Shown in pieces: positions 25,442-34,135 of a stretch of DNA of 64,000 bases. The notes beneath the pieces were generated by a model. The model worked only from the letters and a program-made list of their open reading frames with translations, searched no databases and had not been told where the DNA came from. The position numbers and the translations under genes are program-made. The stretch is from Dehalococcoidia bacterium (lineage in GTDB: Bacteria > Chloroflexota > Dehalococcoidia > SM23-28-2 > HRBIN24), in contig JAVVHA010000008.1 of the NCBI GenBank assembly GCA_032249735.1, positions 1-64,000 of the forward strand, in the 5' to 3' direction. Positions within the stretch are counted from its first letter, which is position 1; each line of letters begins with the position of its first letter.

Positions 25442-27259
25442 GTGACGCTAGGAAACGAGGTGTGGTTCTGGCCGGAGGCCGAGGGACAGGGGCTAGCGGC
25501 GGTAGCCGCCTCCCTGGCCCAGGCCATGGGAGGAGCCAGCGTGGCCCTGGAGGTTGGGGTGGGCGGTGGCCCATGGCCTTGCACCAGGGCCTGCCAGTGG
25601 CCAGAGGTGGGCCTGACGGGCCCAGAGGTGGCCGCAGCCTTGGCCCACCTGATGGAGCAGGTAAGGCCACAGGCCCTATTGGTCCCTGCCTCCCCCTTGG
25701 GCGAGGAGGTGGCCGCCAGGGTGGCCGCCTCCTTGCGCCTGGGGCTATTGGCCCAGTGCTCCCGCCTAGAGGTGGGCCAGGCAGGCGAGCTACAGGCCCT
25801 GCGCCCGGCCTACGGCCGGCGGGCCTCCTGCCTGCTGTTGGGACCCCAAGGGGAGACGGTAGTGGCCTCCTTCTGCCTAGAGGCTCTGCGCGGCCGTGAG
25901 GCGGTAAGGGAAAGGGGGCCCACCACAACGATAAGAGGAGAGCCACCAGCACATGCCCCTTGCCCAGAAGTGGCTCAGGAGTGGCACCTGGGGCCAGGGG
26001 CCATGGAGGTAACAGAGGCCGATGTGGTGGTGGCGGGCGGGAGGGGAATGGGAGGCCCCGAGGGCTTCCGTCTGCTGTGGGAGCTGGCCTCCTACATCGG
26101 GGGGACGGTGGCCGCTTCCCGGCCGGCGGTGGACGCCGGGTGGGCGTCCAAGGACCGGCAGATAGGTAGCTCAGGGCACGCCATCGCCCCTCGCTTGTAT
26201 ATCGCTTGCGGCATATCAGGAGCCAGTCAACACCTGGTAGGGATGCAGGGGGCACAAGAGGTGGTGGCCATCAACAACGATCCTGGCGCTCCCATCTTCG
26301 CCCTAGCCCAACTGGGCCTAGTGGGGGATGCCCGGCAAGTCCTGGAGGCAGCCTTGACCAGGCTACGCGAGCGTCCCCTTCCTCCGTTTGGCAGCCCCCA
26401 TGTCCCCTCTGGCGGCCGCGGCGCTCAGGTGATGGTCTGCCTGGCCACAGGGCCTGATCCCGAGTCCCCCCTTGACTACAGACGGGTGGACAAGGCATCC
26501 CGTACCATAGGACCGGCTGACGCGGCTGCCTTGGCCCTGGGTGTCCGCCTCAAGGCCAACACCGGGAAGGTGTGGGCGGTCACCGTGGGAGAGGATGCAG
26601 GGGCGGAAGAGACCCTCCGCCTGGCCCTGGCTTTGGGGGCCGACGAAGCCCTCTGGGTCAGGGGCCTCTCCCGTGAGGCCGACGTCTTGGCCACCGCCCT
26701 CGCCCTGGCCCAGGTGGCCTACCGCCTCCAGGCCCAATTGGTGGTGTGCGGGGAGCGCTCCATCCAAGGGGAGACAGGTGCCGTGCCCTATCAGTTGTCC
26801 CAGCTCCTGGGCAGGCCGTGCATTGCCCACGTCCTAGAGGCGGCAGTGGACCATGGCCAGCTATGGGCGTTGCGGTGGCAGGCTGGAGGACGGAGAGCTT
26901 TGGTGCGCTGCGGCCTGCCGGCTGTTTTGGCCATAAGGGCAGGAGCCGCCACCCTCCCCTATCCCTCCCTGAGGGAGAGGATGCGGGTTGCCACTCGGCC
27001 CATCGCCCAGTGGTCCGTCCATGAGCTGGGGCTGGCCGAGGAGGGAGCGGGACGGGTGAAGGTGTTACGGCTGGGGCTCCCTAAGCCTATAAGCCTGGGC
27101 CCATACGTGGTAAAGGAATCGCCCTCTCCGTGGGAGCGGCTCCTTCCCTTATTGGGCGGAGGACGGCCAGCCGCCGGCCTGGTGACGGGACCGCCGGAAG
27201 CCCTGGCCCAACGCCTTCTGGACTTTTTGGCCCAGCGACATCTCCTGCCGGCGGGTTAA
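25442..27259 (+). CDS. fused electron-transfer flavoprotein, alpha then beta
   Basis: A single 605-residue chain joins both ETF subunits, which normally come from two genes. Residues 1-320 are ETF alpha, with the FAD signature GGRGMGGPEGF, GGTVAASRPAVDAGW, RQIGSSGHAIAPRLYIACGISGASQHLVGMQ and INNDPGAPIF. About residue 330 onward is ETF beta (DPESPLDYRRVDKASRTIGPADAAALALGVRL, VTVGEDAGAEETLRLALALGADEALWVRG, GERSIQGETGAVPYQLSQLLGRP). The frame is continuous without a stop. GTG at 25442 is chosen from the GGGGGAGG just before it and the alpha N-terminus NEVWFW. It would carry electrons from the acyl-CoA dehydrogenases; it is divergent from the operon. Confidence 0.92.
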   Translation: MTLGNEVWFWPEAEGQGLAAVAASLAQAMGGASVALEVGVGGGPWPCTRACQWPEVGLTGPEVAAALAHLMEQVRPQALLVPASPLGEEVAARVAASLRLGLLAQCSRLEVGQAGELQALRPAYGRRASCLLLGPQGETVVASFCLEALRGREAVRERGPTTTIRGEPPAHAPCPEVAQEWHLGPGAMEVTEADVVVAGGRGMGGPEGFRLLWELASYIGGTVAASRPAVDAGWASKDRQIGSSGHAIAPRLYIACGISGASQHLVGMQGAQEVVAINNDPGAPIFALAQLGLVGDARQVLEAALTRLRERPLPPFGSPHVPSGGRGAQVMVCLATGPDPESPLDYRRVDKASRTIGPADAAALALGVRLKANTGKVWAVTVGEDAGAEETLRLALALGADEALWVRGLSREADVLATALALAQVAYRLQAQLVVCGERSIQGETGAVPYQLSQLLGRPCIAHVLEAAVDHGQLWALRWQAGGRRALVRCGLPAVLAIRAGAATLPYPSLRERMRVATRPIAQWSVHELGLAEEGAGRVKVLRLGLPKPISLGPYVVKESPSPWERLLPLLGGGRPAAGLVTGPPEALAQRLLDFLAQRHLLPAG

Positions 27260-27268
27260 ACTATAAGC

Positions 27269-27985
27269 ATGGGTATGGTGGTGTCGCCGGCGGTGGCCGA
27301 CCCCCGCCGCCTGCGGCGGTTCGTCTCCTTCGTCGCCCCCCCCAAAGGCGCATCGGTGCTGGACGTCTGGACTGGCGCCGGCGTCATGGCCTGGGCCTTC
27401 TCCCTGCGGGTGCAGGAGGTGGTGACGGTGCTCAGGGATCACCAGCAGGCACCCCCTCGCCTGCGAGGCCGCCCCAACGTCTTTATGCTCGCTGCCTCTA
27501 CCACCTCCCCAGAGCTGCCAGTGCCTGACGAGCGGTTCGATCTCGTCACCTGTGGCATCCCATTCCATCACGTGCCTTGGCCTAAGGAGCTGCTGCTGGA
27601 GATGTGGCGGGTGTGCCGTCCGGCAGGGGTTTTGGCCCTGGAAGAGACGGTAGCCCACGAGCAGGAGGTGCGGGCCCGCTATCAGGATCGCTTGGAGCGG
27701 CTTCGTGACCGCTCCCATCCTCGATACTTCCGCCTGAGCGAGCTGGTGCACCTTCTGGGGGAGGCAGGGTTCCTGGTGCGGCGGCTGCAACTGGTGGACC
27801 TGCAGCGAGAGTTCCACGAATGGCTCAGGGGGGCTCGGCCCTCGCCCCAGCGGGTGGAGGCCATCCGCCGCCTGCTGACGGGAGGCCAGGAGGCGGACAT
27901 CGGCGGCCTCAATATCCAGATGGCCGACGATACCTTCCTATTCACCCAGCGCTTAGCCTGGGTGGTGGCGGAGAGGATGGGTTAG
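27269..27985 (+). CDS. class I SAM-dependent methyltransferase
   Basis: A 238-residue protein of the UbiE/methyltransferase-11 type: motif I VLDVWTGAGVMAWAF (Trp in place of the usual Gly/Ala), FDLVTCGIPFHHVPWPKELLLEMWRVCRPAGVLALEE, then a helical C-terminus (FRLSELVHLLGEAGFLVRRLQL). It begins 9 nt after the ETF stop, so the two are probably co-transcribed. ETF-beta lysine methyltransferases are known, but those belong to a different family branch, so a link to ETF is only a possibility. A small-molecule substrate is equally likely. Confidence 0.8.
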   Translation: MGMVVSPAVADPRRLRRFVSFVAPPKGASVLDVWTGAGVMAWAFSLRVQEVVTVLRDHQQAPPRLRGRPNVFMLAASTTSPELPVPDERFDLVTCGIPFHHVPWPKELLLEMWRVCRPAGVLALEETVAHEQEVRARYQDRLERLRDRSHPRYFRLSELVHLLGEAGFLVRRLQLVDLQREFHEWLRGARPSPQRVEAIRRLLTGGQEADIGGLNIQMADDTFLFTQRLAWVVAERMG

Positions 27986-27987
27986 GC

Positions 27988-30402
27988 TCACTGCCAAGGG
28001 TTGCGGCCGCGCCTCAGAGAGTCGATGGCCTTGAGTCCATCCTCGGCAGACAACAGGTCGCGGCGCAGCTCGAAGATCTGGTCGCGCAGGGCGGCCGCCT
28101 TCTCGAACTCCAGGTTGCGGGCCGCCTCCTTCATCTGCCTCTCCAGCTCCTTGATGAGACGGGCCAGCTCGTCCTTGGGCATGGGGCCTGCCTGCCACAC
28201 GGGGCGCTCCTCGGCCACCTTGCGCACCCGGTCGGTGAGGTCGCGGATGGCCTTCCTAATGGCCTGGGGCTGGATGCCGTGGCGCTGATTGTACTCCAGC
28301 TGGATGCGGCGGCGACGCTCCGTCTCCTCAATGGCCTTGCGCATAGATTCAGTGATGGTGTCGGCGTACATGATGACCTTGCCATTTAAATGGCGGGCCG
28401 CCCGCCCCATGGTCTGGATAAGGGACCACTCGGAGCGCAGGTAGCCCTCCTTATCGGCGTCCAGGATGGCCACCAGGCTAACCTCGGGAAGGTCGAGGCC
28501 CTCCCGCAGCAGATTGATGCCCACCACCACGTCATACACGCCCAGGCGCAAGTCGCGCAGGATCTCCACCCGCTCCAGGGTATCGATCTCGGAATGGAGG
28601 TAGTGGGTCTTGATGCCCATCTCCTGGAGGTAATCGGCCAGCCCCTCGGCCATCTTCTTGGTGAGGGTGGTGACCAGGGCCCGCTCACCCCGCGCCACTC
28701 GCGCTCGTATCTCGCCTATGAGGTCATCGATCTGCCCTTTGGTGGGGCGCACCTCCACCTCCGGGTCAGGGATGCCCGTGGGACGGATGAGCTGCTCCAC
28801 CACCTGCTCCGACACCTCGTACTCCCAGGGGCCGGGAGTTGCAGAGACGTATATCACTTGGTTGATGTGGCCCAGGAACTCCTGGAAGTTGAGAGGGCGG
28901 TTGTCCAAGGCCGATGGAAGGCGAAAGCCGTAGTCCACCAGCGTTTGCTTACGGGAGATATCGCCGTTGTACATGCCCCTGATCTGGGGAATGGCCAGGT
29001 GGGACTCGTCGATGATCATCAAGAAGTCGTCGGGGAAGTAGTCCAGGAGGGTCCAGGGGGTGGAGCCGCAGGGCTCGGCCCACGTGTTTTTAGGGCGATG
29101 GCGACGGGCCAGGTGGCAGGCATAATTCTCGATGCCCGCGCAGTAGCCCTGCTCCCTGAGGCACTCTAGGTCGTATCGGGTCCTCTCCCATAGCCGCTGG
29201 GCCTCCAGCAGCTTGCCCTGACGGCGGAACCACTCTACCCTCTCCTCCAGCTCCCGTTCGATGTCCCGCATGGCCGCCTCCAGCTTGTCCTGGGAGGTGA
29301 CGAAATGCTTGGCGGGGTAGATGTCGATCTCCTCCAGCTCCCCTAGCACCTCGCCAGTGAGGGGGTCTATCTGCAGGATGCGTTCCACCTCGTCCCCCCA
29401 GAAGTCGATGCGCACAGCCAGCTCCTCGTAGGCGGGCATGATGGTGAGGGAATCGCCCCGCAGGCGGAAGCGGCCACGAGAGAGGTTGTAGTCGTTGCGC
29501 TCGTATTGCATGTCCACCAGCTTGCGCAGCACGCGCTGGCGGTTGTGCGCCTGCCCCCTCTCGAGATGGAGGACAAACTCGTAGTACTCAGATGGCTCCC
29601 CCAATCCGTAGATGCAGGAGACGGAGGCAACGATGATGACATCGCGTCTAGTGAAGAGGGCGCGGGTGGCGGCGTGGCGCAGCTTGTCGATCTCCTCGTT
29701 GATGTCAGCGTCCTTGGCGATGTAGGTATCGGTGCGGGGGATATAGGCCTCAGGCTGATAGTAGTCGTAGTATGAGACGAAGTATTCCACGGCGTTGTGA
29801 GGGAAGAACTCCCGGAACTCGGCGTAGAGCTGGGCGGCCAACGTCTTGTTGGGGGAGATGACCAAGGTGGGCCTACCCCAGCGGGCGATGACGTTGGCCA
29901 TGGTGAAGGTCTTGCCAGAGCCGGTGACCCCTAGGAGGGTCTGGTGCTTGTAGCCCTTCTGGAGCCCCTCCAGCAGCTTCTCCACCGCCTGGGGCTGGTC
30001 GCCCGTCATCTGGAAGGGAGCCACCAGCTGGAATTGGGAGAGCATGTAGCCCTCTTTGGGCATCAACCTGTGCTCCACCGGATCCACCACAAGCCCCAGG
30101 CTCTGCAAGGTATGGGCGCCGATGATGGGCGGGGCGCCCTCGGGGGCAAAGGCCACCAGCACCTGCTCCTCGATGCCCATCACCTCCACCCTGGCCCATC
30201 CCAGGGGCCATTGTTGCTCCTGCCCATCGGCCAGGCGGAAGCGCATGGCCCGGTGGGGCCTTATGCCCAGTCGCTCCAAAAGGGGGGTGGGGAAGGCCGA
30301 GAAGGTGGCCCCCGTGTCCACCAGGGCCTCCAACCTCTCCCGCTGGCCCTGGGGCCCAATGAGGGTGATAAGCTGGGAGAAGACACCCATGCCCATGACC
30401 AT
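27988..30402 (-). CDS. uvrB: UvrB excinuclease subunit with N-terminal retropepsin-like aspartic protease domain
   Basis: An 804-residue open frame. Residues 1-118 are a single retropepsin-like domain: [24 protein letters not shown] carries the DTGA active-site motif, and [16 protein letters not shown] is the typical ILG-like C-terminal part. Residue 120 onward is complete UvrB (about 685 residues): [19 protein letters not shown], Walker A GVTGSGKT, the beta-hairpin [12 protein letters not shown], helicase motifs IIDESH and MGRAARH, and a C-terminal UVR motif. UvrB loads onto damaged DNA in nucleotide excision repair. An internal ATG at 30045 preceded by AGAGGG could start plain UvrB. It lies downstream of ruvC. 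Confidence 0.93.
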   Translation of the reverse strand: MVMGMGVFSQLITLIGPQGQRERLEALVDTGATFSAFPTPLLERLGIRPHRAMRFRLADGQEQQWPLGWARVEVMGIEEQVLVAFAPEGAPPIIGAHTLQSLGLVVDPVEHRLMPKEGYMLSQFQLVAPFQMTGDQPQAVEKLLEGLQKGYKHQTLLGVTGSGKTFTMANVIARWGRPTLVISPNKTLAAQLYAEFREFFPHNAVEYFVSYYDYYQPEAYIPRTDTYIAKDADINEEIDKLRHAATRALFTRRDVIIVASVSCIYGLGEPSEYYEFVLHLERGQAHNRQRVLRKLVDMQYERNDYNLSRGRFRLRGDSLTIMPAYEELAVRIDFWGDEVERILQIDPLTGEVLGELEEIDIYPAKHFVTSQDKLEAAMRDIERELEERVEWFRRQGKLLEAQRLWERTRYDLECLREQGYCAGIENYACHLARRHRPKNTWAEPCGSTPWTLLDYFPDDFLMIIDESHLAIPQIRGMYNGDISRKQTLVDYGFRLPSALDNRPLNFQEFLGHINQVIYVSATPGPWEYEVSEQVVEQLIRPTGIPDPEVEVRPTKGQIDDLIGEIRARVARGERALVTTLTKKMAEGLADYLQEMGIKTHYLHSEIDTLERVEILRDLRLGVYDVVVGINLLREGLDLPEVSLVAILDADKEGYLRSEWSLIQTMGRAARHLNGKVIMYADTITESMRKAIEETERRRRIQLEYNQRHGIQPQAIRKAIRDLTDRVRKVAEERPVWQAGPMPKDELARLIKELERQMKEAARNLEFEKAAALRDQIFELRRDLLSAEDGLKAIDSLRRGRNPWQ

Positions 30403-30423
30403 TGTAGCAGCAGGACCCCTAGC

Positions 30424-30900
30424 CTACGGGGCAGGACGGCGCATGAGGCAGTGGCAGATGGCCACCGCCAGAGCATCGGCGGCATCGTCAGGGGTGGGGA
30501 GCTCCTGCAGGCGCAACATCTCCTGGACTGAGGACTGGATGCGAGCCTTGTCGCCTCGGCCATAGCCGGTCACCACCCTCTTCACCTCCAGGGGCCGGTA
30601 GAGGGCGACTGGTATATCGGCCTGGGCGGCGGCGAGGAGGGCCATGGCCCGCACTTGGCCAATGGTCACGGCTGCCCGCACATGCCCCACGAAGAAGTCC
30701 TCCACGGCCACCTCGTGGGGGCGGTAGATGGCGATAATCTGGGCGATGGCATCGTATAGCTGACGCAGGCGGTGAGAGAGGGGGAAACGACGCCGCAGGC
30801 GCCAGGTGCCATAGCCCAGGGGGCGTAGAGCCCCCCCGCCGTCCTCCACCACCCCCCAGCCGGTTACCGCGCTACCAGGGTCGATGCCCAGGACACGTAA
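30424..30900 (-). CDS. ruvC: crossover junction endodeoxyribonuclease RuvC
   Basis: RuvC resolves Holliday junctions. Reading from about 30900: RVLGIDPGSAVTGWGVVEDG contains the first catalytic Asp. It continues with VAVEDFFVGHVRAAVTIGQVRAM (catalytic Glu), YRPLEVKRVVTGYGRGDKARI, and PDDAADALAVAICH (last acidic residues). The catalytic start region has no in-frame ATG, GTG or TTG; the first GTG (30852) would remove the first Asp. Start may be the CTG at 30891, or translation may enter from yebC, which overlaps by about 37 nt. A sequencing frameshift is also possible. I give the conserved extent; the exact start is unknown. Confidence 0.85.
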   Translation of the reverse strand, partial: LRVLGIDPGSAVTGWGVVEDGGGALRPLGYGTWRLRRRFPLSHRLRQLYDAIAQIIAIYRPHEVAVEDFFVGHVRAAVTIGQVRAMALLAAAQADIPVALYRPLEVKRVVTGYGRGDKARIQSSVQEMLRLQELPTPDDAADALAVAICHCLMRRPAP

Positions 30901-31685
30901 GGCCCGAGACGTCCCTGCCCCCTCGCTAAGCGCTGGGCATACTCCACAAGGACGGCTTCCGGGAACTCGGCGTTGGAATAGACCCGCTGGACATCGTCCA
31001 ACTCCTCCAAGGCGTCCAGCAGGCGCAAAACTTGCACGGCTGTTCGCTCGTCCAGGTGGACGGTGTTCTTGGGTACCATGGTCACCTCGGCGGAGGCCAC
31101 CTGATAGCCGCGCTTCTCCATAACTTCCCGTAAGGAGGAGAGATGGGAAGGAGACGTGTATACCTCCACCCGCCGTCCCTCCACCTTGACGTCTTCGGCC
31201 CCTGCATCAATGGCCGCCAAAGCTACCTCATCGGGGTCCTGACCGGGGCCAGCCTCTATGACGATGGCCCCCCTCATCTCGAACTGCCAGCTGACGGAGC
31301 CCGTCTCCCCCAGGCTGCCACCATGACGGGTCAGGACCTGGCGGATCTCGGAGATGGTGCGGTTGCGGTTATCGGTGAGGACATCCATCATGATGGCCAC
31401 CCCACCAGGCCCATAACCCTCGAAGCGTACCTCCTGATAGTGGACGTCCTCAGACTCGGCGCCCACAGCCTTCTTGATGGCCCGCTCGATGGTGTCGGCG
31501 GGCATGTTGTGGTCCCTGGCCCGCTCGATGGCCAGGCGCAGCCTGGGGTTTAGATCGGGGTCGGGGCCGCCCTGGCGGACGGCAACGGTGATCTCCCGCG
31601 CCAGCTTGGAGAATAGCTGGCCCCGCTTGGCATCGTTGGCCCATTTCTGCCTCTTGATCTGTGTCCAGTGGGAATGACCACCCAT
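30864..31685 (-). CDS. yebC: YebC/PmpR-family transcriptional regulator or translation factor
   Basis: A 273-residue YebC family protein: GGHSHWTQIKRQKWANDAKRGQLFSKLAREI at the start, MPADTIERAIKKAVG, YEGYGPGGVAIMMDVLTDNRNRT, GSLGETGSVSWQFE, and the C-terminal VQRVYSNAEFP. The family normally ends about there; about 30 more residues run into the ruvC gene. YebC proteins are DNA-binding regulators or, as shown recently, ribosome-associated factors for proline stretches. The yebC-ruvC neighbourhood is common in bacteria. ATG has GGGAGGCGGATACACC upstream. Confidence 0.95.
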   Translation of the reverse strand: MGGHSHWTQIKRQKWANDAKRGQLFSKLAREITVAVRQGGPDPDLNPRLRLAIERARDHNMPADTIERAIKKAVGAESEDVHYQEVRFEGYGPGGVAIMMDVLTDNRNRTISEIRQVLTRHGGSLGETGSVSWQFEMRGAIVIEAGPGQDPDEVALAAIDAGAEDVKVEGRRVEVYTSPSHLSSLREVMEKRGYQVASAEVTMVPKNTVHLDERTAVQVLRLLDALEELDDVQRVYSNAEFPEAVLVEYAQRLARGQGRLGPYVSWASTLVAR

Positions 31686-31752
31686 GGTGTATCCGCCTCC
31701 CAGGGTGCTTTTGCTACTCCTATTTTAGCACCGCCCCCGGGTGAAGGCCTGG

Positions 31753-32592
31753 CTAGGGCTCGATGAGCATATTATCAATAAGGCGGGCAGGACCAACGCG
31801 GGCCGCCACCAGCACCAGCGCTGGCCCCTCCACCCTCTGCAGCTCCTCCAACGTCTCTGGATGGGCAATGCTCACATAGTCCAGCTTCACCCCAGGGGCA
31901 GCACGGAAGAACTCCTCCAGGCGGTGGCGTAGCGCGGCCACATCGCGCAGGCCGCCCTTGACTAGCTCCTGAGCAAGACAGAGCCCCCTATAGAGGGCAA
32001 GGGCCTCCTCTCGTTCCTGAGGCGAGAGGTATGTGTTGCGGCTGGACATGGCCAGGCCATCGGGCTCCCTCACCGTGGGGCAGGGGACGACCTCCACCGG
32101 CAGGTTCAGGTCCTCCACCATGCGGCGGACGATACGCAGCTGCTGGGCGTCCTTCTCGCCAAAGTAGGCACGATGGGGCTGGACGATGTTAAAGAGCTTG
32201 GTCACCACCGTGGCCACACCCCGGAAGTGGCCGGGGCGGCTTTCCCCCTCTAGCCTCTCGGCCAAGGGGCCCTTCACCTCCACCCAGGTGCAGAAGCCCG
32301 GTGGATACACCTCGTCAGCGGTGGGGATGAAGACCACGTCCACTCCAAGGGGCTCCAGGAGGGCCAGGTCGCGGGCTTCATCGCGGGGGTAACGCTGGTA
32401 GTCCTCCTGCGGCCCGAACTGGGTGGGGTTGACGAAGATGCTCACTACCACATGCTCGCACTCCTGGCGGGCCCGCCGCACCAGGGAAAGATGTCCCTCG
32501 TGCAGATACCCCATGGTGGGCACAAACCCCACCATCCCAGACATATGGGAACGGGCCTCGCGCATCTGGGATATGGTGCGGGCCACCTGCAT
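31753..32592 (-). CDS. panC: pantothenate synthetase (pantoate-beta-alanine ligase)
   Basis: A 279-residue enzyme joining pantoate and beta-alanine with ATP. Seen: FVPTMGYLHEGHLSLVRRAR with the HxGH signature, FVNPTQFGPQEDYQRYPRD, RPGHFRGVATVVTKLFNIV, YFGEKDAQQLRIV and the KMSKS-like MSSRNTYLSPQER. It starts 2 nt downstream of panB, the last step of pantothenate synthesis in the panD-panB-panC operon. Confidence 0.97.
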   Translation of the reverse strand: MQVARTISQMREARSHMSGMVGFVPTMGYLHEGHLSLVRRARQECEHVVVSIFVNPTQFGPQEDYQRYPRDEARDLALLEPLGVDVVFIPTADEVYPPGFCTWVEVKGPLAERLEGESRPGHFRGVATVVTKLFNIVQPHRAYFGEKDAQQLRIVRRMVEDLNLPVEVVPCPTVREPDGLAMSSRNTYLSPQEREEALALYRGLCLAQELVKGGLRDVAALRHRLEEFFRAAPGVKLDYVSIAHPETLEELQRVEGPALVLVAARVGPARLIDNMLIEP

Positions 32593-32594
32593 GC

Positions 32595-33440
32595 CTAGCT
32601 GCCAGCCAGGGCCAGCACTTCCTCCAAAACCTTCTCGTCCATGGAGTGGCTATGCTCAGGCCCCGGGAAGGACCCCTCCTGGACCTCCGCGGCGTACTGG
32701 GCCACGGCCTGCCGCGTCAGCTCCCCCAAGCGCAGGTACTGCTTGGCATGGCGAGGGACGAAGTCGGGGTAGAGGCCCAGGATGTCCTGCAACACCTGCA
32801 CCTGGCCATCGCACCACGGGCCGGCGCCGATGCCGATGGTAGGGATGCGCACACGCTCGGTGATGGCGCGGGCCAAGGGGGCAGGCACGCTCTCCAAAAC
32901 GATGGCGTATGCTCCCGCCTCCTCCAGAGCCAGGGCGTCCCTTATCAGCTTGGCCGCCTGCTCCTTGGTCTTGCCCCGCACATGGTAGCCCCCCAGCTGG
33001 TGGATGGACTGGGGGGTGAGGCCCAGATGCCCCATAACGGGGATGCCCACCTGGGTGAGGCGACGCACCGTCTCCGCCACCTCTTCCCCTCCCTCCAGCT
33101 TGACCGACTGGGCGCCCCCCTCCTTGAGGAAACGAGCGGCGTTACGCAGGGCGTCCTCCGGGCTTATCTGGTAGCTCATGAAGGGCATGTCGGCCACCAC
33201 GTGTGCCCGCCTGCTCCCCCGCACCACAGCCTTGACGTGGTGCAGCATCTCCTCCATGGTCACGGGGATGGTGCTCTCATAGCCCAACATGACCATCCCC
33301 AGAGAGTCGCCCACCAACAAGACGTGCACGCCCGCCTCGTCCAAGATGCGGGCCATGGAGTAGTCGTAGGCAGTGAGCATGACGATCTTCTCGCCCCGCC
33401 TCTTCATGGCCTTCAGGTCGCGTGTGGTTATGCGTGACAC
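32595..33440 (-). CDS. panB: 3-methyl-2-oxobutanoate hydroxymethyltransferase
   Basis: A 281-residue ketopantoate-forming enzyme: KIVMLTAYDYSMARILDEAGVHVLLVGDSLGMVMLGYESTIPVTMEEM with the metal-binding Asp, VVADMPFMSY, VKLEGGEEV, GHLGLTPQSIHQLGGY, VLESVP with catalytic Glu, and TIGIGAGPWCDGQVQVLQD. The start is a GTG at 33440, with GAGGGGGTG 7 nt upstream; the frame is open further upstream but that overlaps panD. Substrate is alpha-ketoisovalerate plus methylene-tetrahydrofolate. Confidence 0.97.
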   Translation of the reverse strand: MSRITTRDLKAMKRRGEKIVMLTAYDYSMARILDEAGVHVLLVGDSLGMVMLGYESTIPVTMEEMLHHVKAVVRGSRRAHVVADMPFMSYQISPEDALRNAARFLKEGGAQSVKLEGGEEVAETVRRLTQVGIPVMGHLGLTPQSIHQLGGYHVRGKTKEQAAKLIRDALALEEAGAYAIVLESVPAPLARAITERVRIPTIGIGAGPWCDGQVQVLQDILGLYPDFVPRHAKQYLRLGELTRQAVAQYAAEVQEGSFPGPEHSHSMDEKVLEEVLALAGS

Positions 33441-33454
33441 CAGCTTGCACCCCC

Positions 33455-33817
33455 TCAGTGGGCGCCTGCCCTCTCCACTATGCGGTTGGCCTCGTCTACG
33501 TATACCAGGCGGGGTTGGTGGCGACGCGCCTCCTCCTCCTGCAGGGTCACGTAGCTGAGGACGATGACCACATCGCCCGGCCGCACCAGGTGGGCAGCGG
33601 CCCCGTTGATGCATACCTCCCCCGAGCCAGGGCGCCCTGGGATGGCATATGTCACCAGGCGAGCCCCATTAGTGACGTCCAGCACATGCACCTGTTCATG
33701 GGGCAAGATGTCGGCCGCCTCCATAAGCAGGGGGTCGATGGTAATGGAGCCCTCATAGTCGATGCGGGCATCGGTGACGCGGGCGCGGTGAATCTTGCTC
33801 TTGAGCAGCGTCCTCAC
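33455..33817 (-). CDS. panD: aspartate 1-decarboxylase
   Basis: A 120-residue PanD that makes beta-alanine. [27 protein letters not shown] carries the Gly23-Ser24 self-cleavage site, whose Ser becomes the pyruvoyl group; [42 protein letters not shown] is the conserved core. GTG at 33817 follows GAGGGAGGGAC. First gene of panD-panB-panC, preceded by a long leader with a terminator-like hairpin. Confidence 0.96.
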   Translation of the reverse strand: MRTLLKSKIHRARVTDARIDYEGSITIDPLLMEAADILPHEQVHVLDVTNGARLVTYAIPGRPGSGEVCINGAAAHLVRPGDVVIVLSYVTLQEEEARRHQPRLVYVDEANRIVERAGAH

Positions 33818-33978
33818 TGCGGTCCCTCCCTCGCAGGATGAGAAAAAAGGCCCTCCCGCTGGCCGAGAGGGCATGGGCGTAGCCTTCTGGCCGTCTCGGC
33901 CCGCCGTCTGCGGGTCCAAGCGGATCGGGACATGAGGCCCATCCTTAGCTCATCGCCCCTGACTATGGGGTCGATGGC
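33818..33978 (-). promoter_or_regulatory. structured 5' leader of the panD operon, possible cis-regulatory RNA
   Basis: About 160 nt of leader is predicted between promoter and panD start. Visible hairpins, read on the minus strand: CATCG-A-CCCC / GGGG-CGATG (a stem with a bulged A), GGATGGG / CCCGATCC, CCCGC / GCGGG, GGCC / GGCC, and finally a terminator-like hairpin. The pan RNA motif, known upstream of pan genes in Chloroflexota and others, is described as a stem with bulged adenosines; I cannot confirm a match. The layout suggests control of pantothenate synthesis by attenuation. Confidence 0.5.
33843..33872 (-). terminator. intrinsic terminator (attenuator) in the panD leader
   Basis: On the minus strand an 8-bp stem (GCCCTCTC paired with GGGAGGGC, including one G-U) with a 7-nt loop spans 33850-33872. 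It is followed by C and then six Ts (33843-33848). It sits 26 nt upstream of the panD start codon, inside the leader, so it must be conditional if panD is expressed from the upstream promoter. Confidence 0.7.
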
Positions 33979-33984
33979 ACCTAA

Positions 33985-34013
33985 AAGATATACGCCCTGG
34001 ACTACCTTGTCAA
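33985..34013 (-). promoter_or_regulatory. promoter of panD-panB-panC
   Basis: Minus strand TTGACA (34008-34013), 17-bp spacer, TATCTT (33985-33990). It lies in the divergent region facing cobT. The rest of that region (34014-34135) contains a CATAAT at 34068-34073, which might be the cobT -10, without a good -35. I looked for a cobalamin riboswitch box and did not find one. Confidence 0.65.
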
Positions 34014-34135
34014 TAGGCTAGGAAACCTATCGGGCCAAGGCTATGGCCCCGGTGAAGAGGGCGTGTGCATAATGGTGGCAAGGGGCGTGGCCAGTGCAGA
34101 AGGCCCGCCCACTTGAGGCAGAAAGGGCCTTTCCC

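Noticed and set aside
34014-34135. Cobalamin riboswitch upstream of cobT
   Set aside because: I searched for a B12-box-like segment and the usual core and found none; GC-rich stretches there do not fit.
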